The notes under the pieces: generated by a model
Told to the model about the DNA's origin: nothing
The model's input: the letters and a program-made list of their open reading frames with translations, nothing else
The model's database searches: none
Assembly (NCBI GenBank): GCA_039566865.1
Contig: CM076957.1
Coordinates: 12,595,896 to 12,659,895 of the forward strand
Direction: 5' to 3'
DNA: 64,000 nt
Origin: Aurelia coerulea
Lineage: Eukaryota > Cnidaria > Scyphozoa > Semaeostomeae > Ulmaridae
In this document: positions 57,415-64,000 of the stretch, in pieces
How the letters are laid out: every line of letters starts with the position of its first letter
How positions within the stretch are numbered: the stretch's first letter is position 1
Made by a program: the position numbers and the translations under genes

Positions 57415-58840
57415 TTTATTGATGTTATGGTTTCTACCATATGAAGATTCGTATGAATATATATAATTAAATTCAAAAGAAGATATACAGGTAGGAGGAA
57501 TGCACGGCAAAAAACTGTGGGCTAAAGATGATTTAAAATTAATGCGATTAACATTCAAGAAGAGGTGAATAACTGTTATATTTTCGAGCATAACAAGCTA
57601 TTAAATAACGTGCGACTCAATGCAGTTTCTGACAAAAGCGAGGAATTAAAGATTAACTTATACAAGACCTTGCACTGATTTTCTCTGTGTGACGTATGAT
57701 ACGGAATGTTCGGCAGATAATACAAGTGATATTGCTATATGATAGGTAAAATTCTGGTACTTTTGGAATTGATTCAAAACAAGGCTCACAAGATGTGTGT
57801 AAATTATTGAGAAAATAGTCAAATTAAGATGATCAGGAGAAAGGTGTGGCATGTTGCAGTCATCTTAATGTACCATTTTGTACGGTAGACACATTTGTCC
57901 TACCTTAGGACAGCGGGTTGAAAGAATAAAATGCAGGGTAGGCAATGGATGAATATTGGTTTAACTTTGAGTTCAAGTGTTTGATGGTCAATATGCAACT
58001 TGCGACTATAAAATTTGATTCTATTCCAGGGGAGACATGAAGCTATCTTTTCGTTATTTCTTGCAAAATTGCAGTTAATTTTGATTGTAGAAAGCCTTTA
58101 ATAAATGGGAGCAGGAGCAAAACAATAAGACGATGCAAACATTCATAAAATAATAACAACCAGTTAAACAATAACAACAGTTTGATGAAAAAAACTATTG
58201 GGTAGTGGCTAAGTAAAAAACTATCCCTCTTTGAAAGACCATTGCTCCTTGGATATAAACGCAATGATATTTGCAAGTATGTCATTGAATACTGGATATG
58301 TTGAAATTAATTTTAAAATCGAACCTTACTGAGGTTGGCTGCAGTAGGTTTCCACATATAAGAAACGCACATTTGAGAACTTTCTTATAGATTGTAAACA
58401 AAATAATGTATATTGCAATATTGAAATTTTTTCCAACTTTTCTTATTTGAAAATTGAAAATGATATGTGATCATTTAGATTTTAACATTCTAATTTTTAT
58501 ACCTTGTAAGATTGGGGTATATGAAATCATACTCAAGTTACCATATCGAAGGTGGTCCTATGAATTGTAAGAATTTGCTTGACAGAGGAAAGCATCCCAT
58601 ATGAAAGGACTATTTTTTGTTGGACATATAAGAAATCTTCCAGCCTCTTTCAAAGATGTTTTCTTCTATATAAGAAACTCAGACAGCCTAATTTAGAATG
58701 CTACGTATCTTACAAGCGAAGAATCACTGTAATCTGTTGTACCATTATGCTGTATTTTCCCAAGATAGCCTTTCAAGAAACCTTCAAAACAGGCAAAAGA
58801 TAACGACCAAAGTTTCTGCCCTTCAGAAATGGCCTTCACT
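57415..58840. other. 1.4 kb with no recognisable gene
   Basis: AT-rich. A Leu-rich ORF at 58043-58285 (minus) has no family motif. Confidence 0.5.
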
Positions 58841-58849
58841 TGCTTTAGT

Positions 58850-59190
58850 AAGTTTTATCTCTTCGGGAGGATCAATGTGTCACTAGGAGCATAACAACAT
58901 TACTCAGAGGGATTTCATCCGTCCAAGAGCATGCTTAAACGTGTTGAAGTCATTGCTATAAGGCAGAAAAGCTAGGAAAGTTTGGTCCTGAGTTTTGTCT
59001 GTTTTGAAGCTTTCTTGAAAGGAGTTACTCGAGAAAATCCCTAATAACTTCAGAACTAAGTAGCTGACTTTACTCTGGTCAATTTAAAAATGGATTTGAA
59101 AATTTCCACCATTAATTGATATGTTTGCTAGTATGATCTCTTTGATATCCAGAGAGTAGTAGCTTTTCAAACGGGGACTGCTTTTTGATC
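58850..59190. repeat. Diverged copy of the left part of the 34762 MITE
   Basis: In inverse orientation, shares GGGAGGAT, TTTCTCGAGAAAATCCCTAATAA-like and TTCCACCATTAAT...TATC..ATCCAGAGAG blocks with 34840-35110. End not preserved. Confidence 0.5.
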
Positions 59191-59199
59191 TCAAATCTC

Positions 59200-59990
59200 G
59201 TCTTTACATGTACATTTAATCTCAGTTTTATAGAATGAGTTTAACAATCTTCAGTTTGATAATAACAGGCAGTTTGATGACAGTTTGGGCCAGGACAGAT
59301 TTTATTTAACAGTGTTATCTACCCCAAGCATGAAAAGGCTTCTTGGAGAATAAAGTCGCGATTTTGAGTTCAAGAAAATAGCTTTACTGTTTTTCTGCAA
59401 TCGTAAAGATATGTAACTCAACTCAGATGGAAAAGTTTATATCTCGTTTCAGTTGTCTTCTTTGGGCAATGTCAGAAATCCAGGATCTTGACTTCACTTT
59501 TCAGACGATTCTTCCTTTAGTTTACGACAACCAACAGAGTTGCAAACGATAGGACATTTCAGGACAACAATATTTACTACTTTAAACCAAGACTGTAAAA
59601 TGTGCCGACAACGCAACAAAGAGAAAGTCGCAGAATCAAACTTAAATGCAAATAACAAATATGAATATCTATCAAATTATATAAATGCTATAATTACCTT
59701 TAGAATATTTATATCTGTTTGTTGTAAAAGTCTTCAAAGTTTTCAGTGACACACTTGTGGAAGGTGATATGAGGCTGAGTAATTTAACCTGCCACGTTGG
59801 ATATCAGAAAAATAGTGCTGGTTGCAAGATCACAAGACCGTGACTCTCGTGATCAATTTTTTGCAGGTTGTAAAATAAAAAGTTGTCTAAAATGCAACAG
59901 CTAGCTTGGACTGCAGGTGACCGTTGTAAGGAAGACACATCCTCTTTGGAGTTTAAGTTCACAAATAGCAAGTATCTATCAAAAATTTCA
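59200..59990. other. No recognisable gene
   Basis: Nothing supported. Confidence 0.5.
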
Positions 59991-60039
59991 AGGAATGCTT
60001 GCTTTTAGGTTGTCAAATATATCCGGCATAACGGAGACA

Positions 60040-60780
60040 ATCAGCTTATCAAAGAGCCCTCCAAGGTCACTTTAAAAACCTCTTCCATAATTGATCACAT
60101 AGCTACAACCAATGCCAGAAACATAATCAGATCTAGAGTGGATGAGGTTTCTATGAGTGATCATTATATGTTATACTGTATCCGTAAGTAAGCATCTGCT
60201 CCCAAGCATAGATTGGGAGCAGATTCTTACTAAAACTGATGATATCAATGTTTGTCAATAAATGGACAAGCATATTCTCTCTGTCATTGACAAACATGCC
60301 CCATTATGTGAAAGGCGTGTCTCAGAAAAATACTGTCCTTGGATTGATAGGGACCTTAGGGATTTAATGCGGACAAGAGATAAGCTAAGAAAATCTGCTG
60401 TCAAAAGTAACTCCACACTTCTGTTAGAGTCCTATAGGGCCTACAGACAAGTTTGAAACAAGGTAAATTCTCTAACTATCCATTTTATGAAGGAGTACTA
60501 CAATAATATGTTTTTTTGCATGTAAGAGCAACATGAAAGAATCATGGAAGACAATCAATGAACTTCTCAATAAGAGGTCTTAGTCAAAAGTAATTGATAA
60601 TCTTAAGGAGTCTGATTCAGAAACTGTTCACAAGAAGGATATTCCTGATACAATGAACAGTTACTTCTGGTCAGATGGTAAATATCTCGCTAATGAAATC
60701 AGCCCAACACTAAATCCCTTTCTATCGGGGGACTTTGAAATTAACAAAACTAAAGCAAATTTCCACTTCAGGACTATATT
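60040..60780 (+). pseudogene. LINE fragment: endonuclease end and linker
   Basis: VTLKTSSIIDHIATTNARNI, VSMSDHYMLY (SDH motif), then DKHAPLCERRVSEKYCPWID, LRKSAVKSNS, MKESWKTINELLNKR and VHKKDIPDTMNSYFWSDG. Several stops and shifts. RT is absent; it ends near 60780. Confidence 0.75.
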
Positions 60781-60799
60781 GAGGTGCAGGAAATCAGAG

Positions 60800-62000
60800 A
60801 TACATTTGCCAAGGTTAAAAAGGTCAAAGGCCTTAGAATTAAAGTGAATATGACGCAAACAATTTTATTGATGAAAAACGCCAATTCGAGTGTGCTGATT
60901 TCGAATTCCAACATTAAACTTTCCAAAACTGAACCGTTTTTTAGATATAGCCATTTGAAAATCAACGTTCTGCTCAAAAAAGTGTCCGGGAGATCTGGGT
61001 CGAGTTTTGACTTGTGACGTAAAGTGTTTGGGTGGATTCAAGGACATCAAGGAATTATAACAAACAGTACGGTCGTCAAAGGGGTTTTAGGGTTAGGGAG
61101 GAACAGAATTCAACATGATGTTGTGACTAACCTACTGCGTTGGTTTTTCAACGACGCGATTACAGGCCCGATTAGGCCATGCTTGCTACAGCAATACAGT
61201 TATTCCGTATTTGTCAAAGTTTTACGAGGAGCAAAGATAATATGGAGAAAAACCCCTTCTTTTGGTAAGTTTCAATTTTGTTCCTGATGCTATCAGCCTA
61301 TACAAAGGCAAGCCTGGTTGCAGATCTAGGCTAAGATCCGTTTGATCACACTTTTGGTAGGTATTAGAAGTAAGAACCGCCTCTAAAGTTATGGCCAATC
61401 TTCGTTCGCCATTGAAGGTCTTCGTCCCATGAAGTACCAAAATTGATCCCTTTATAAAGCAACAAATGTCGACAATTTTTGCAACACAGACTATTCATTG
61501 TTTATTTCAAAATCTTGGGCTGGCTGTGTGCGGGATAGTTTGCTGCGAGACATGATTTTGTGCAGCCGTTACAACTTTGCAAATGGCCTTGTTATCACAT
61601 TGATGAGAGAGAAAAATGTTTGATAATATTGTAAATTTAGTTCTTTTAAAGTATTCAATACACCAGGAGTAAATTCCTTGGTCTTATTCAATGAAAAGGG
61701 CGAACGAACAAGCCAAACTTGACCGCTATCCAGGGTTTCATCATGGTTTCCTGTGTAAAACATTGCAAGGTATTGTCTTTACCCAAACACTTTACGTCAC
61801 AGGGGTGTGGCACTCAACGGTCTGACCGTGCAGAGTTGCCGCCACTTTTCGAAGCAAAGTGGGTGCTATTCAACTCCATTTTCTGAAGAAATAAAACTCC
61901 AAATTCAAGCATGAAATACACCATGATGATCAGCGATGTTTACTGCATAATATAAGACAATAAACTTTTTCGCGTCATATTCACTTTAATAATATCTCTA
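60800..62000. other. No gene; contains a 17-20 bp inverted repeat
   Basis: GTGACGTAAAGTGTTTGGGT at about 61014-61033 has its complement at 61780-61799, 750 bp away. It may mark a decayed MITE. Nothing else supported. Confidence 0.4.
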
Positions 62001-62004
62001 GCTA

Positions 62005-62442
62005 CAATGCCTGCCAAAAGCAGAGACGTAGGAACCGGGGGGGCACTGGGGGCACGTGCCCCTCCAAGATTTTGCAATAAACAAAGAAGTTCCCTTTTTA
62101 TTCTTCGGGAAGTGCCCATTTAGCTTAATGAAAAAAGTGCCCTTCAAGTGTAGTCCCCCAAGTTTTAGATGCTTACTACGTCCCTGGCCAAAAGTCTTGG
62201 AACACCTTTGCAGTTTTTGCCTTTTTATGATTTCCCCTTCTCCCCCTTAGAGCAATGTTGTTCTGTGATGATAAAATGGGGATGGCAGAACGATTCATGA
62301 CTCTGATGCTGGGACAATAACCTTCCATATCAACATTGTTTCGGGTGTGAGAGGGTGTATAAGCCTAATCACTATGGTTAGAACTGCGGCTTGTCAAGAA
62401 ATGGCCTGAGTGTTCCAAGGACTTTTGGTAGGCATTGTTCTT
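62005..62442. mobile_element. MITE with CCAAAAGTCTTGGAACAC ends, host of a hAT insert
   Basis: Left end CAATGCCTGCCAAAAG (split by the hAT element), right end in reverse CAATGCCTACCAAAAGTCC. The inverted repeat also includes TTGGAACAC. Left flank has TA; the right does not, so class is uncertain (Tc1/mariner-like ends). Confidence 0.65.
62021..62186. mobile_element. 166-bp hAT-type MITE with 8-bp duplication
   Basis: Flanked by GCCAAAAG on both sides (62013-62020, 62187-62194). Ends CAGAGACGTAGGAACC and, reversed, CAGGGACGTAGTAAGC. Removing it restores the outer MITE end. Confidence 0.85.
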
Positions 62443-62517
62443 TTTGACGCTTGCTTTACCCTTCATAAAAAATTCCGTGGCTTTCTTGTTTACTACGTCA
62501 ATTGAAACAAGTATCTT

Positions 62518-62592
62518 TTCAGACGGGTTCCAAACTCATGGAAACTTGCTAGAGTTACTCCTATTTTCAAAGATGGAGAAAAGGCAGATACA
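62518..62592 (+). pseudogene. LINE RT scrap
   Basis: RRVPNSWKLARVTPIFKDGE KADT, the finger region just before the NYRP motif. Cut off by the pogo-like element at 62594. Confidence 0.65.
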
Positions 62593-62593
62593 G

Positions 62594-62620
62594 TAAAACC
62601 CCGCAAACAAGAACATAGAT
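62594..62620. repeat. pogo/Tigger-type terminal repeat
   Basis: After TA: CAGTAAAACCCCGCAAAC, a typical pogo/Tigger end. It marks the 3' edge of the minus-strand transposase element. The partner repeat was not found in the remaining window. Confidence 0.65.
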
Positions 62621-62739
62621 AAATAAGAACATGCAGACTGATTTTGTCAAAAAAGACACCCAAAGATAAGAACCAAAAACAGACTGACTTCTTTCAATGT
62701 TCTTTTAAGATGGTACCTTATTAATAAAACGAAAATCTC

Positions 62740-63805
62740 TGGTCAGAAAGTATGGTTTTTTTCAAGTCCTTGTGGTTTAATTAGGTGATCTTCACAGCCA
62801 TCGATGGTCATTAAGCATGCAGTTCTCTCAAATGATTTCTTGAATATACCTTCATACTTTTGAAGCTCTTCCCAAGCCTCTCCTGCCCATTTTGTCATCA
62901 GTATGCGTCTCTGCCTGGCACTTATCTTGTCATGCTATTTTTCTATGTTGTCTTCATCATCAAGCCATTTATCCATTTGATCCTCTATTTTCTTTTTGAA
63001 CAACCTTCCTATGCCTGCACTGCATCTATTGGTTGCGACTTATCTGTCTGCGAGTCTGGAAGCATATAAACAACTGTGTTACATTTCTCTCTGCAAGTTT
63101 CGTGAAAAACTTTTTCTGTTTGAAATGAGACATTATCTGCAAATAATACATTCTCATGTTTCTTATCTGCTATTCCTGGCATCAGTGTTCTCTCTGTCCA
63201 TTCTCTATTTGTTTTACAATCCATCCATGCATTTTGCTGGAAGTAGATATCAATTCTACTGTCATACTGTGATTTCTCTTCCAGAGCTACATTGCCTTTA
63301 CCTCTGAACATGATGGCTGGCTTTACTGATTGCTTGCCTGATCCTCTGATGCACAACTGCAAAGTAGCTTGCCTTTTGTCCAAGCCACTTGAAGGATGAC
63401 TAACCCATACTTGCTTGGAACCCCTATCAGCATAGGTCTGTCCTTGATTAACAACAAAAGGTAGTGGAACTTGATCCACATTATACCTGTTCTCAGGGAG
63501 AAACCGGCCCCATTTTGGATGAATGTGTGCATTTGTATTTCGCTGTCTGCATGTCTTTCGAGATTTCCTAAGACTTCTATGAAACATCTGAATGGTTTCT
63601 CTACAATCCTGTGATGAAATGTTTTTCTTGTTGGTTCTGTTACGCAAGGCAATTTGGTGTCTTTTTTTTTAATCTTTGGAACCAACTCCTACTTGCTTTG
63701 AAATATGAAGCTTTGTTTGCCCCATATAGCTGTTCAACCTTGCACTTCATTTTCTTGCATAACCATAATTTTGAAACTTTAATACCCTGTCAAGGAGGAT
63801 GGCCA
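62740..63805 (-). pseudogene. pogo-like DDE transposase, decayed
   Basis: From 63800 down: GIKVSKLWLCKKMKCKVEQL and YFKASRSWFQRLKKK (CENP-B/Tc5-type DNA-binding region), a shift in the A9 run (63662-63670), NRTNKKNISSQDC, NVDQVPLPFV (first Asp), TLQLCIRGSGKQ, YFQQNAWMDCKTNREW, VLFADNVSFQT (second Asp) and QPIDA (third Asp). A 4-base TGCA duplication near 63015-63022 then shifts the frame; beyond it GIGRLFKKKIEDQMDKWLDD, an in-frame stop, ARQRRILMTKWAGEAWEEL and RTACLMTIDGCEDHLI. This family cuts and pastes DNA at TA. The triad is complete but at least three lesions are present. Confidence 0.85.
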
Positions 63806-63854
63806 GACCTTCCCACAATGCAACATAAATTTTCACCTGTGCACGAGATTGTGA

Positions 63855-63942
63855 TTGCGTAATGGCGGCCGTTTTTCGCGTCGAAAACGTGGTTCTTGGA
63901 GCTTCATGAAAGATTTTAGATGTTCCCGTAAAGATGGTGAGT
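63855..63942 (+). promoter_or_regulatory. Possible host promoter and first exon with splice donor (tentative)
   Basis: GTAATGGCGGCCGTTTTTCG is GC- and CpG-rich with a YY1-like ATGGCGGC word, unlike its surroundings. About 70 bases on, CCGTAAAGATG is followed directly by GTGAGT, a consensus 5' splice site, with the ATG at 63934-63936 as the last codon before it. This layout occurs in short housekeeping-gene first exons. No second exon is in the window, so it is a hint only. Confidence 0.3.
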
Positions 63943-64000
63943 TATTATTTTCATTCTTTATGTTCATAGTAGATATATGTCGGTTATGAGTTTGTTATTT

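Noticed and set aside
58043..58285. Leu-rich 80-codon minus ORF
   Set aside because: No motif, no start context; hydrophobic by AT-rich composition.

Overview
This window is animal nuclear DNA made almost entirely of transposable elements. Nothing bacterial is present: no operons, no ribosome-binding sites, and I saw no rRNA, tRNA or CRISPR array. The mix of elements is what I would expect of a cnidarian (coral, anemone or hydroid) or another repeat-rich marine invertebrate. It comprises several clades of jockey/CR1-like LINEs, Penelope-like elements (PLEs) with GIY-YIG domains and hammerhead-ribozyme-like motifs, a Ty3/gypsy element, a pogo-like transposase, and many hAT-, piggyBac- and TA-target MITEs. 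The taxon is an inference; no host gene can be assigned with confidence.

Layout. 1-1130: minus-strand start of a Ty3/gypsy element (Gag with two zinc knuckles, running into the protease DTGAS motif at the window edge, plus a tRNA-Ser-type primer site and an LTR remnant), abutting a plus-strand LINE (1131-4048) that holds a TTAA-target MITE. 4060-10872: a LINE coding for an SGNH esterase, an endonuclease and a reverse transcriptase in one line, with a 2.6-kb PLE in its 3' UTR and a hAT MITE inside that PLE. 10873-17931: LINE and PLE pieces separated at nearly every joint by (ATT)n arrays. 17932-21205: a minus-strand LINE split by three MITEs, one nested in another. 21324-27333: a 4.1-kb near-perfect palindrome carrying a decayed gene of unknown function, flanked by 0.96-kb direct LINE repeats. 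28-33 kb: PLE and LINE scraps, a duplicated exon-like unit and a 176-bp satellite with perfect hairpins. 33-41.5 kb: four long fold-back MITEs sharing CCGGGTG-like ends, amid nested LINEs. 41.5-48 kb: LINE fragments, ribozyme-like PLE ends and a minisatellite. 48-52 kb: an inverted-repeat block with another TTAA MITE. 52.5-56.5 kb: a LINE carrying four small lesions (three stops and one frameshift). 56.5-62.5 kb: MITE and LINE debris. 62.6-63.8 kb: a decayed pogo-like transposase. 63.85-64 kb: a possible host first exon with a splice donor.

The elements form a readable insertion record: exact target-site duplications (TTAA, TA, 8-9 bp, 11 bp) show which element landed in which. Every large ORF whose full length can be judged carries at least one frameshift, stop, truncation or lost catalytic residue, so the window looks like a graveyard. 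The most unusual structures are the palindromic-stem-III ribozyme motifs in two PLE families with inverted ends, the (ATT)n joints, the GC-clamped hairpins just inside the ends of the TTAA elements, the hairpin satellite and the large palindrome.
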